This document shows, piece by piece, positions 51,466 through 59,880 of a stretch of DNA of 64,000 nt. Both the position numbers and the translations under genes were made by a program. Every line of letters starts with the position of its first letter. Within the stretch, counting starts at the first letter, position 1. The stretch covers positions 551,765-615,764 of the forward strand of contig CAKQCB010000003.1 of the NCBI GenBank assembly GCA_934216615.1. Reading direction: 5' to 3'. Under the pieces are notes generated by a model that was given only the letters and a program-made list of their open reading frames with translations, ran no database searches and was not told the DNA's origin. The DNA is from an uncultured Anaerolineae bacterium. GTDB taxonomy: Bacteria > Chloroflexota > Anaerolineae > Aggregatilineales > Phototrophicaceae.

Positions 51466-52041
51466 TTAACCCTGCTTCTTCAGAATTTCTAAAACGCGGT
51501 CACGATAGGTGAAGTCGCGGTTTGGAGTTTCAGGAATCACTTTTGAGGCTTCGTTGAGAAAATGAACATAGTCGCGCCCCATCTCTTGACCGCGACGAGT
51601 GTGCATATCAAGCGCATAATCAGGGATTTCGGGCAAGGTATTTTCCAGTTCCACCGTGCGCGAAAGCCAATTCATGATGTCGTCGCTACCCCGTTCCTTT
51701 TGGCAACCGCACAAATAGCGCACCGCGTGGATAGCAAATAAATAGCGGTCATGACGCGGGCGTACAATACGGCTGTGCTGTTGAAACAGAGATTCGATCA
51801 AAATGGGCGCTTGTACTTCGCCAAAGCCGATGTCTTCAACGGCGATCACCTGTAGACGATGCCACAAAAACGCTTCCAGCTCGGCGCTGGTCGTCACCAT
51901 CTCATAGGCTAACAAAACCGCATTATCGAGGTTCCCGCGCCGAATTTCTTTCTGCAAGGAGGAGATCACTTCGTCGGCGGGTAAATCGTGGAGTGTGCGC
52001 ACACGCGTCCACGGGTCTTCACGAAAATTAGGAACGCCCAT
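51466..52041 (-). CDS. Stand-alone RarA/MgsA C-terminal-like protein
   Basis: 191 residues with no Walker motifs. It resembles the C-terminal clamp-loader-like helical part of RarA/MgsA AAA+ ATPases: DEVISSLQKEIRRGNLDNAV, FLWHRLQVIAVEDIGFGE, AIHAVRYLCGCQKERGSDDI and ALDMHTRRGQEMGRDYVHF, which in RarA follow the ATPase core and mediate tetramer formation. Here the ATPase part is absent and the start is clean: ATG 2 nt after the permease stop. Last gene of the BMP-type importer operon, an odd place for a replication-related domain. Role unknown; the similarity call is from memory of the family pattern. Confidence 0.6.
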   Translation of the reverse strand: MGVPNFREDPWTRVRTLHDLPADEVISSLQKEIRRGNLDNAVLLAYEMVTTSAELEAFLWHRLQVIAVEDIGFGEVQAPILIESLFQQHSRIVRPRHDRYLFAIHAVRYLCGCQKERGSDDIMNWLSRTVELENTLPEIPDYALDMHTRRGQEMGRDYVHFLNEASKVIPETPNRDFTYRDRVLEILKKQG

Positions 52042-52043
52042 GG

Positions 52044-53180
52044 TTATATTTCTTTCTCACTTTCATTTCGTTCTGCCTCAACAACACTTTCTGTTGAGGG
52101 CTTGGATGATAAAACACCTTGACTCAAATTCTTCAATTCACGCGAGAACTCGGTCACAAAACGACGTCGCTTCAAAACTTCATCGCCACGAATACGCACC
52201 GCGACCAAGATCAACGCGCCCAACGTCACCAGTTGAGGGAACGCCAGCACCAAGTCCGGCGGTAAGCTGAGTTCGGGACGACTTTGTAAATAATTTGAGG
52301 CCGCTTCGGAAAACCCGAAAAACAGCGCGGTGAAAAAGGCCGGAATCGGGCTTTGGAAAGCGAACAAGGACACGACAATCGCCGTCCAACCCCGTCCTGA
52401 AACCATGCCTTCTACAAATTGGCTCAACACGCCGATGGAGATGAACGCCCCCGCCATGCCCGCTAACATTCCGCTGAGGGTGAGCGCAAAAATCTGCACG
52501 CGGGTGACGTTGATGCCGACACTTTCAGCCGCGCCGACGTTTTCACCAACAGCGCGAATGTGTCGCCCAAATTGCGTCCTGAACAAAATCACGGCGATGA
52601 TGATCGCCATCGCCCAACTTAAATACACGATCAAGTTGTAACCGCTCAATAACGAGCCAACAACGGGGATATCCGACACCCCCGGAATTTGCAGGCCGGG
52701 CAAACCGCGAATACTGGGGTCAGCCAACGTTCCGAACATGCCGTACTGCGTGCGCATGAAGAAGACCGTCGCATTATCAATGAACATATTGACCGCGAGC
52801 GCCAAGATCACAAGGTTGATGCGCAGTTTCAAATACAAGAGGGAAAAGACCAAGCCCAAAGCGCCCCCCGCAATCGTCGCGGTGATCACGCCCAGAATCG
52901 GGTCGCGCGTTTCGCCCCCCGGGTTATACAACGTCGCAACGGCGATGTATGCGCCCCATGTCATCTTGCCCTCAATCGCCAAGTTCAACACCCCCGCCCG
53001 ACTGGCGATCAAGGCGGCTAATGCGCCGAGGATGTAAGGGGTTGCTGAACGAATCGTACTTTGGAGTAGTGAAGACGGCAGAACCATGACACACAGGACG
53101 ATGATGCCGAGGATGACCAGGTACGGATAATAACGGGATAGCGAATTTTGGTGAGGTGATGGAAGTGACGTTGCACTCAT
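52044..53180 (-). CDS. Nucleoside-type ABC transporter permease (BmpC/NupQ-like)
   Basis: 378-residue membrane permease of the branched-chain-amino-acid/ribose-like family (COG1079 group). About nine hydrophobic segments; LAALIASRAGVLNLAIEGKMTWGA and GENVGAAESVGINVTR are the characteristic motifs. Its ATG overlaps the stop of the other permease (ATGA). Pairs with that permease to import nucleosides or purines bound by the BMP-family protein. A charged C-tail of about 40 residues is in the cytoplasm. Confidence 0.92.
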   Translation of the reverse strand: MSATSLPSPHQNSLSRYYPYLVILGIIVLCVMVLPSSLLQSTIRSATPYILGALAALIASRAGVLNLAIEGKMTWGAYIAVATLYNPGGETRDPILGVITATIAGGALGLVFSLLYLKLRINLVILALAVNMFIDNATVFFMRTQYGMFGTLADPSIRGLPGLQIPGVSDIPVVGSLLSGYNLIVYLSWAMAIIIAVILFRTQFGRHIRAVGENVGAAESVGINVTRVQIFALTLSGMLAGMAGAFISIGVLSQFVEGMVSGRGWTAIVVSLFAFQSPIPAFFTALFFGFSEAASNYLQSRPELSLPPDLVLAFPQLVTLGALILVAVRIRGDEVLKRRRFVTEFSRELKNLSQGVLSSKPSTESVVEAERNESEKEI

Positions 53181-54463
53181 GACGCAAGCTCCTGTGATGC
53201 CGTGTTACGCCCCAATATTCGTTGGATAAATTTCCAAATTGCGCTGACACGTTTACGCAAGAAATCTTCCATCGCATTAAAGAGGATGATGAATGCGATG
53301 ATGATACTGCCCAATTGGCGCGGAAGGTTCCCAAATTGGAAATTGATCGCGCCTTGTTCCAAGCCTGCTAAGAAGGGTGCGACGAGTAAAATTCCCGCGA
53401 TGGATTCACGGGCGATGATGGCGACCATCAAACCATCAAACCCGTAGCCTGCTGTCGCGAAACCATCCACCACACGCCGTTCTACGCCAAGAATTTGAAT
53501 CGCCCCTGCTAACCCGCTCAACGCCCCGCTGATGAACATGGCGCGCATTGTGGCGCGGTCGCTCGGAATCCCACTAAAACGCGCGAACAAATTTGAACCG
53601 CTGGTCATACGCTGTTCATAGCCCAACGTTGTGCGGTTTAAGAACCACCATACCAAGCCCGCCACAATCAACGCAATGATTAACCCCACGCCCACGCGCG
53701 CGCCGGAAAACCACTCCACCCCCGCAAAAAGCTGACGGTTAAAGGGGATCAACCACGCCGTGTTATCAATGGGGAACGTCCGCGCGATATTATTGAAGTC
53801 GGAACGCATCGGGAAGTTGATCATATACGCGACAAAGCGCACGGCGATCTCGTTCAAAATGATCGTGCTGATCAGCACATTCACATTTAGGCGCACGCGC
53901 AAGAACCCCGCAAGCCCTGAATACAATGCGCCGACCAACGCCCCCGCCACCATACACACGACGGGCATCGTCAAATGCATGATGAGGCGCATCGCTTCGG
54001 GTGCGTTATCATATTCGCCCACGCCAGTGAGGGTGTAAATTTGTCCGGGCAACCAATAGCCCATAAACACCGCCACCAACGCACCCAACACAAACTGCCC
54101 ATCCATGCCGATGCTGAACATGCCCGCTTTAAAAGCGACAGTCGCAGAAAGCGCGGTCAAAATGAGCGGGGTCGCCCGTTCAAGGATCAGCGCGATGCGA
54201 TGCCCACCACTGCCATAGAGCGGGCCAAAGACGGTTGAAACCGCGCCCGTGTCTGAATCTTCAACATCAATGAATAATAAATTACCAAACGTTTCGCACC
54301 CACGCGGGCCAAAACCTTCGCAAAATAACCGCTGGTAAGCATCAATCGGGTTATTGCCCGCCAAGCTCACAAATAAACTACTCGCAACTAACCCCAAGAC
54401 GATTGCGAGAACCGCAATCCCCCCAGTGCTGAGTGAACGGCGCCATCCGCTAAGTTCGTTCAT
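53177..54463 (-). CDS. Nucleoside-type ABC transporter permease (BmpB/NupP-like)
   Basis: 428 residues (COG4603 group) with about nine to ten hydrophobic segments and an outward loop of about 70 residues after helix 1 (residues 35-100). Motifs: TALSATVAFKAGMFSIGMDGQ and SNLFARFSGIPSDRATMRAM. ATG overlaps the ATPase gene stop by 4 nt. Encodes one half of the channel; order ATPase, permease, permease is the usual one for this family. Confidence 0.92.
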   Translation of the reverse strand: MNELSGWRRSLSTGGIAVLAIVLGLVASSLFVSLAGNNPIDAYQRLFCEGFGPRGCETFGNLLFIDVEDSDTGAVSTVFGPLYGSGGHRIALILERATPLILTALSATVAFKAGMFSIGMDGQFVLGALVAVFMGYWLPGQIYTLTGVGEYDNAPEAMRLIMHLTMPVVCMVAGALVGALYSGLAGFLRVRLNVNVLISTIILNEIAVRFVAYMINFPMRSDFNNIARTFPIDNTAWLIPFNRQLFAGVEWFSGARVGVGLIIALIVAGLVWWFLNRTTLGYEQRMTSGSNLFARFSGIPSDRATMRAMFISGALSGLAGAIQILGVERRVVDGFATAGYGFDGLMVAIIARESIAGILLVAPFLAGLEQGAINFQFGNLPRQLGSIIIAFIILFNAMEDFLRKRVSAIWKFIQRILGRNTASQELAS

Positions 54464-55986
54464 GGTGCAGCCTCCAAAGTGCCGCCCGCCATCAAAATGG
54501 CGATATCTTCTTCACGCGCAGTGGGGCCATCTAAAATACCCATGATGCGCCCATCAAACATCACTGCAATTCGGTCACTTAAAGAGAAAATTTCTTCTAA
54601 CTCAACCGAGATCAGTAATACCGCCGCGCCGCTATCTCGTTCTGCAATCAACGTTTTATGGACAAACTCAATACTTCCGACATCCAGCCCGCGTGTGGGT
54701 TGGTTGGCAATGATGAACTTCGGGTGTCCCTCCAGTTCACGTCCCAAGACGATCTTCTGCAAATTCCCGCCCGAAAGACCGCGCACGCCTTGCCCCACTT
54801 TTGCCGACTTGATTTGGAACGCATTGACAACTTTCTGCGCAAACTTTCGAATTTCGCCAAAATTAAAACGCCACCCTTTCGAAAAGGGTGCTTGATAATA
54901 ATTGGTCGAAATCACGTTTTCGTCTAAGGTGGTCTGTAAATTCAGCCCCATCACCATACGATCTTCGGGGATATGCGCAAAGCCTAATTTGCGTCGTTGG
55001 CGCACATCCTTGGTTGTGATGGGCTTGCCATCAAAATAAATTGAGCCGGCTTCAACGTCGCGTAAGCCAACCAGCGCTTCAACCAATTCGGTCTGGCCGT
55101 TGCCACTCACGCCTGCGATGCCTAGAATTTCGCCTTTGCGAACTTCTAAACTCACGCCATACACAGCAGGTACGCCCCCCGTTCCAGCAACCAATATCTC
55201 ATTGGCTTGGACGATGGCTTCGCCCGGGGTCGCCTGCTTTTTATCCACTTGTAATACCACCGAACGGCCGACCATTTGGTTAGCCATTTCGTTAATCGTC
55301 AAGGATGCGACAGGGAAAACGCCGACTTTTTCGCCTCGGCGCATCACGGTCACGTTTTCGGCAACGGCTTTGACTTCCAGCAGTTTATGCGTGATGAGCA
55401 AGATCGCCCGTCCAGAATCCGCCAATTTGCGGATGATGACGTACAGCTCATGGACTTCTTGCGGGGTGAGTACCGCCGTCGGTTCATCGAGAATGAGAAC
55501 ATTGGCATCACGCTGTAAGGCTTTCAAAATTTCTACCCGCTGCTGCATCCCCACGGGCAAATCTTTCACTTGTTGATAGGGATTCACCGCTAAACCGAAC
55601 TCGTTCGAGAGTTTATGCACCGCAAGCGCTTCAGCACGCGAATCAATAAAGCCAGCGCGGTTCCGTTCGATCCCTAACATAATATTTTCAGCAACGGTAA
55701 AAGTCGGCACCAACTTAAAGTGTTGATGCACCATCCCAATACCGTAACGGATTGCATCGTTTGAATGATGAATTTGAGCACGTTGCCCATTGATGAGAAT
55801 TTCGCCTGCATCCGGCTGGAGCAAGCCATACAGAATGCTCATCAAGGTGGTTTTCCCGGCACCATTTTCACCCACAATTGCATGAATTTCGCCCTGTTTC
55901 ACGGCCAAATCAACGTTGTTTACAGCCAGTGTGTCGGTCGAAGAGAAGTATTTGCGAATGCCGCGCATTTCAACAGCAATAGTCAT
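54460..55986 (-). CDS. Nucleoside-type ABC transporter ATP-binding protein (two ATPase domains)
   Basis: 508 residues, duplicated ATPase of the sugar/nucleoside (COG3845) type. Domain 1: Walker A GENGAGKTT (about 39), Walker B VLILDEPTAVL. Domain 2: degenerate Walker A GVSGNGQTE (about 294), signature RGLSGGNLQK, and FIIANQPTRGLD in place of a normal Walker B, typical for the family. AGGTAAG precedes the ATG. Lies 167 nt after the BMP-type binding-protein gene, with two hairpins between. Confidence 0.95.
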   Translation of the reverse strand: MTIAVEMRGIRKYFSSTDTLAVNNVDLAVKQGEIHAIVGENGAGKTTLMSILYGLLQPDAGEILINGQRAQIHHSNDAIRYGIGMVHQHFKLVPTFTVAENIMLGIERNRAGFIDSRAEALAVHKLSNEFGLAVNPYQQVKDLPVGMQQRVEILKALQRDANVLILDEPTAVLTPQEVHELYVIIRKLADSGRAILLITHKLLEVKAVAENVTVMRRGEKVGVFPVASLTINEMANQMVGRSVVLQVDKKQATPGEAIVQANEILVAGTGGVPAVYGVSLEVRKGEILGIAGVSGNGQTELVEALVGLRDVEAGSIYFDGKPITTKDVRQRRKLGFAHIPEDRMVMGLNLQTTLDENVISTNYYQAPFSKGWRFNFGEIRKFAQKVVNAFQIKSAKVGQGVRGLSGGNLQKIVLGRELEGHPKFIIANQPTRGLDVGSIEFVHKTLIAERDSGAAVLLISVELEEIFSLSDRIAVMFDGRIMGILDGPTAREEDIAILMAGGTLEAAP

Positions 55987-56051
55987 GGGCGCGCTTACCT
56001 GAAATTATGAGGACACAATCAACCATTAGGAGAAAACTTCTTAAAACTACA

Positions 56052-56083
56052 GAGGATGTTATTCAGTGTTGAATAACATCCTC
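56052..56083 (-). other. Stem-loop between BMP-type gene and ATPase gene (distal)
   Basis: Perfect 14-bp stem GAGGATGTTATTCA / TGAATAACATCCTC with a 4-nt loop. With the hairpin at 56110-56142 it would slow transcription or protect the binding-protein mRNA. Confidence 0.7.
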
Positions 56084-56105
56084 GCTTACAAATTTCACAA
56101 CAACA

Positions 56106-56142
56106 CAAAAGAGAGTTAAAAACATCACGTCTTTAACTCTCT
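56106..56142 (-). terminator. Hairpin/partial terminator after the BMP-type gene
   Basis: Stem AGAGAGTTAAA / TTTAACTCTCT with an 11-nt loop followed by TTTTGTG on the minus strand, 10 nt after the binding-protein stop. It likely ends most transcripts here while some read into the transporter genes. Confidence 0.75.
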
Positions 56143-56152
56143 GATTCAAAAT

Positions 56153-57262
56153 TTATTCGCTTGCTTCTGCTAACGCATTGGTCACGACGATTTCGCCAGC
56201 GAGGATCGCTTCACGCGCTTCGTCAATCGCCATACGGACGGCGGGCAGTTCTGCGACCATATCTTCTGGGCCAAATTCATCGAATGTGCGCGAGCAAACG
56301 CCGACATCCCAGCTCAACCCTGCATAGCCTTCGGCCATACCGAAGTTGGATTCACCTGCGGCGTACGTGCCATCAACGATTGATTGAACAAAGCCATACA
56401 CGGCGTTGTCAACGCGCTTCATCGCGGAAAGGATCACGGTGCCCGGGTAGAGATCATCTTGGTTGCTGTCAACGCCGATGGCGAAGTTGCCAGTTTCAGC
56501 GGCGGCTTCCAAAACGCCTTCACCACTACGACCTGCAACTTGGTAAAGGATGTCCGCGCCTTGTTCGTAGAGCGCCAACGCTTGTTCTTTACCAGTGACG
56601 GGGTTGCTGAAGTCACCCACATAGCTGCGTAAAACGGTGCAGTCTTCACAAACAGAGAGGACACCTTGTTCAAAACCGTCAATGAACAAGTTGATGCCGG
56701 GGGTATCCATACCCCCCACTGCGCCCACGATCCCTGTACGGCTCAACATCCCAGCGGCGATGCCAGCCAAGTAGCTGTTTTCGTGCGTCAGAATGTTGGT
56801 CAGCGCGAGGTTATCAATTTCTGGAACAGGGAAAAAGAAGGTTTCTTGAGCGGCAAAACGTTGATCAGGAAATTCGTCTGCAAGTTCTTCGACAGTCGAA
56901 GCATCCACCGCAATCGTGATGATCAAGTCGGGGTCATTTTGGATTGCGCGACGGATTGCCGAGTCGTGTTCTTGCACGCCAGCGGTTTCGACGATAGTGC
57001 CAGTCACACCCAATTCAGCAATGACACGTTCAGCACCCGCCGCCGCAGAGTCGATAAAGGAACGATCTCCACGTGGGTTCGGAAGAATAATCGTGAATGA
57101 GACATCACTATTATCGGAAACTTCCACCCCTTCGGCAGTCACTTCTACTGAAGGTGCCAAACACGGATCTGTATATTCTTCTTCTTGTGCGCTCACGGCA
57201 TTCATTGCCAAAAGCAGCACAACTGATGTAACACCACTGACCACCCACTTACGCCCTAACAT
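56153..57262 (-). CDS. BMP-family nucleoside-binding protein
   Basis: 369-residue substrate-binding protein of the basic membrane protein (Med/PnrA) family, which binds purine nucleosides in studied cases. Signal peptide (MLGRKWVVSGVTSVVLLLAM, cut near VSA-QEE), no lipobox. Motifs: DRSFIDSAAAGAERVI (the DxSF-type start of the family), PDLIITIAVDAS, GIAAGMLSRTGIVGAVGGMD and FAIGVDSNQDDLYPG. A perfect TATAAT lies 39-44 nt before the ATG on this strand (57301-57306). First gene of the importer operon and divergent from the nucleoside hydrolase gene. Confidence 0.93.
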   Translation of the reverse strand: MLGRKWVVSGVTSVVLLLAMNAVSAQEEEYTDPCLAPSVEVTAEGVEVSDNSDVSFTIILPNPRGDRSFIDSAAAGAERVIAELGVTGTIVETAGVQEHDSAIRRAIQNDPDLIITIAVDASTVEELADEFPDQRFAAQETFFFPVPEIDNLALTNILTHENSYLAGIAAGMLSRTGIVGAVGGMDTPGINLFIDGFEQGVLSVCEDCTVLRSYVGDFSNPVTGKEQALALYEQGADILYQVAGRSGEGVLEAAAETGNFAIGVDSNQDDLYPGTVILSAMKRVDNAVYGFVQSIVDGTYAAGESNFGMAEGYAGLSWDVGVCSRTFDEFGPEDMVAELPAVRMAIDEAREAILAGEIVVTNALAEASE

Positions 57263-57461
57263 ACTTTGAAATTCCCTTCATCAAATTAAGAAAACCAACG
57301 ATTATAATTTGGCTTAGACTTGCGATGAAAGTTTAACCAACATTACAAAATCTTGCATGTGTGTAAGGCCAATTAAAAAAAGTGGTCTCAATTCGTTACA
57401 TTTAGTGTGAGTACGCTATAACACACCCCAAATAAACTTGTTTTTAATGAAGGATAAGCTG

Positions 57462-58391
57462 ATGTCCACACTTCCCATCATTCTTGATACCGATATTGGA
57501 ACCGACGTTGATGATCTGCTGGCATTGGCTTTTTTGTGGGGTTCCCCCGAAGTTGACATTAAAGGCATCACCTGTGCTTACGGCGATACAGAACTACGCG
57601 CGCGCATCATCCACAAACTTTTTCACTTGGCGAACAAGACACCCATCCCTGTGTGTGTCGGGGCGAAACGCACATTACTGAACCGCAAACCGATCTTCTG
57701 GGAAGGCCATGAGGGTCAAAATATCCTCCCGCCAGATGACCCGCCCGCGCCTACCCATTTCCCTGACGCCGTTGATTTTTTGATCCAGCAGGTGAAAGAG
57801 AGCCAACAGCCGATCCATCTTGTCGCCATCGCCCCATTGACCAATATCGCGCTAGCATGTATCCGCGAACCTGATTTTCCCAAATGGGTGCGAGGCATGT
57901 CATTGATGGGTGGCGTGAACCGCCCGCCTGACCGTCTAGAATTACCCGTCGCTGAACATAATATTCTGTGCGACCCTGACGCCGCCCAGATTGTGTTTCG
58001 TGCTTTCAGCGAAGCAAAAACCCCCGTCACGGTTGTTCCGCTGGATGTCACCACACAAGTACGGTTGTACCCCAGTGCGGTCAAAGAATTTCGGGCATGC
58101 CACACGTTATTTCATGACTTGATCGCCGATGAGGTGGAAGATTATTCGTGGTATCAACAGCATGGAAGCACCGCCCTTCATGACCCGCTCACAGCGGCCA
58201 GTTTGATCGACCCGAATCTGCTCACCACCCTACCTGTAGAGGTCAATATTGAATTGACAGGCACGCACACGTTAGGTGCATCAGTTTTCAAAACTGACCC
58301 TGAATCACAAATTCGATTAGCCATCGCGGTGCGTAATACCCGCGCTCAAAACTTGATCGTAGAACGCATTTTAGACAGCGTAAATTTATAG
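57462..58391 (+). CDS. Inosine-uridine-type nucleoside hydrolase
   Basis: 309 residues from ATG 57462 (AAGGA 7-8 nt upstream; an in-frame TTG at 57438 lacks support). The calcium-binding ribose pocket motif LDTDIGTDVDDLLAL opens the protein; LVAIAPLTNIALA and the EHNILCDPDAAQIVF stretch are family marks. It splits nucleosides to base and ribose in the cytoplasm. Divergent from the BMP-type importer operon, so import and cleavage of nucleosides are likely co-controlled from the shared 199-nt region. Confidence 0.93.
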   Translation: MSTLPIILDTDIGTDVDDLLALAFLWGSPEVDIKGITCAYGDTELRARIIHKLFHLANKTPIPVCVGAKRTLLNRKPIFWEGHEGQNILPPDDPPAPTHFPDAVDFLIQQVKESQQPIHLVAIAPLTNIALACIREPDFPKWVRGMSLMGGVNRPPDRLELPVAEHNILCDPDAAQIVFRAFSEAKTPVTVVPLDVTTQVRLYPSAVKEFRACHTLFHDLIADEVEDYSWYQQHGSTALHDPLTAASLIDPNLLTTLPVEVNIELTGTHTLGASVFKTDPESQIRLAIAVRNTRAQNLIVERILDSVNL

Positions 58392-58400
58392 GAAGACCCC

Positions 58401-59735
58401 ATGACCAGTACCTTACTTATCGGCGGAAAAGTCTTATGTTTAGGGCAAACAGATCGGATTTATGATGCGGGCTTTGTCCTGATTGAAAACGGACGGATCG
58501 AAGCTGTTGGGGATGCAAAAACATGGAATGATCGCCGTTCGGTGGATGAACGGGTGGACTGTACAGGCAAACTCATCATGCCCGGCCTCGTCAATGCTCA
58601 TACCCACACGCCCATGACCTTGTTTCGTGGGCTGGCGGAAGGGGTTTCGTTGCTGACGATGGACGGCTGGTATAACACCATTCGCCTGCTCGAATTGGTG
58701 ATGACCCCCGACATGATCCCCGCTTCTGTGACCGTCGCCTGCGGTGAGATGATCCGCACAGGGACGACCACGTTTGCTGACCAATATTTTTATATGGATC
58801 AGATTATCCCTGTCGTGAAACAAAGTAAATTACGGGCGGTCTTGGCCTATGGCGTGGTCGAGCTGAATGATCCGATTGCGCGTGAGCAAGAACTCACCCA
58901 TCTGGACGCCTTCCTAGAAGGCATGGGCGAAATCGATTCCGACCGCATCAACGGCTGGATTGGCCCGCACGCCTTCTTTGTCGATAACAGCCCTGAAACC
59001 ATGCTCGTAGAAAAGAGCCTCGCGCAAAAGTATGGCGCGGGTTTACACATCCACATTTCGACGACGGGCGAAGAAGATGAATTTTGCCAAACACATTTTG
59101 GCATGTCAGCGGTGCAAAAGATGGACGCACTGGGCATGTTGGAAGAACGGATCATCGCCGCGCACGCATTGAGCATCCCCGAAGCCGATTGGTCACTTTT
59201 AGCGCAAAAGCCCTTCACCACGTTGATTTGTCCAAGCGCGGGGATGCGTGCGGGTGCAGGTTCAGCGCCTGTAGTCGGCATGCGTCAAGCGGGCATCAAC
59301 ATCGCGCTAGGGACGGACAACGTTTGTAACAACAATGACTATGATCTGTTCTTAGAGATGCGCACATTAGGGAAGTTATCGAGTTACCGCGAAGGCCGTC
59401 CCGGCGCTTTACCCGCCCGTGACATCGTGGATATTGCCACCGCAGGGGGTGCACGCGCGCTCGGCTTAGACGATCAAATTGGAGAATTATCGGTTGGGCG
59501 TCAAGCCGACATCATCCTCTTGGATATGGAGGAAATCGGCTGGGGGCCAACGCCTGCGAACGATGTGTTCACGGCGCTGGTGTACAGCATCAACGGCCTG
59601 CATGTCACCGATTCGATGGTGGGGGGTGATTGGGTTCTGCGTCAGCATCAATGGCAAACGGTTGATTATAAAAGCGCCCGTAAACAACAACATCTCGACG
59701 CGGAACGCTTGCTTGCCTTGCGCAGTCAGCTCTGA
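58401..59735 (+). CDS. Amidohydrolase / deaminase (ssnA, SAH/MTA deaminase-like)
   Basis: 444 residues, metal-dependent hydrolase of the TrzA/AtzA/MtaD branch. Metal ligands: VNAHTHTPMTLFRGLAEG (His-x-His), GLHIHISTTGEEDEF, IAAHALSIPEAD and LGTDNVCNNNDYDLF (Asp). AGGAAG lies before the ATG, 9 nt after the nucleoside hydrolase gene, so it is in the same operon. Deamination of an imported purine, nucleoside or related heterocycle is likely. The start DSD-like beta-sandwich ends wrap the barrel as usual. Confidence 0.9.
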   Translation: MTSTLLIGGKVLCLGQTDRIYDAGFVLIENGRIEAVGDAKTWNDRRSVDERVDCTGKLIMPGLVNAHTHTPMTLFRGLAEGVSLLTMDGWYNTIRLLELVMTPDMIPASVTVACGEMIRTGTTTFADQYFYMDQIIPVVKQSKLRAVLAYGVVELNDPIAREQELTHLDAFLEGMGEIDSDRINGWIGPHAFFVDNSPETMLVEKSLAQKYGAGLHIHISTTGEEDEFCQTHFGMSAVQKMDALGMLEERIIAAHALSIPEADWSLLAQKPFTTLICPSAGMRAGAGSAPVVGMRQAGINIALGTDNVCNNNDYDLFLEMRTLGKLSSYREGRPGALPARDIVDIATAGGARALGLDDQIGELSVGRQADIILLDMEEIGWGPTPANDVFTALVYSINGLHVTDSMVGGDWVLRQHQWQTVDYKSARKQQHLDAERLLALRSQL

Positions 59736-59749
59736 TTGCAAGTCACTTC

Positions 59750-59772
59750 GGGGCATGAGAACATCATGCCCC
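59750..59772 (+). terminator. Hairpin after the amidohydrolase gene
   Basis: Stem GGGGCATG / CATGCCCC with a 7-nt loop, 14 nt after the stop; no T-run, so a weak or Rho-assisted terminator at best. Confidence 0.5.
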
Positions 59773-59880
59773 TATAAAATCCACAATTCCTGTGAAGTCA
59801 AACAAGACGTTACGCTAGCGCGCACACGGAACCCTCTGTAGGGAAAGGGCGTACCCTGTCCGTTACTTGAATGATGCTAT

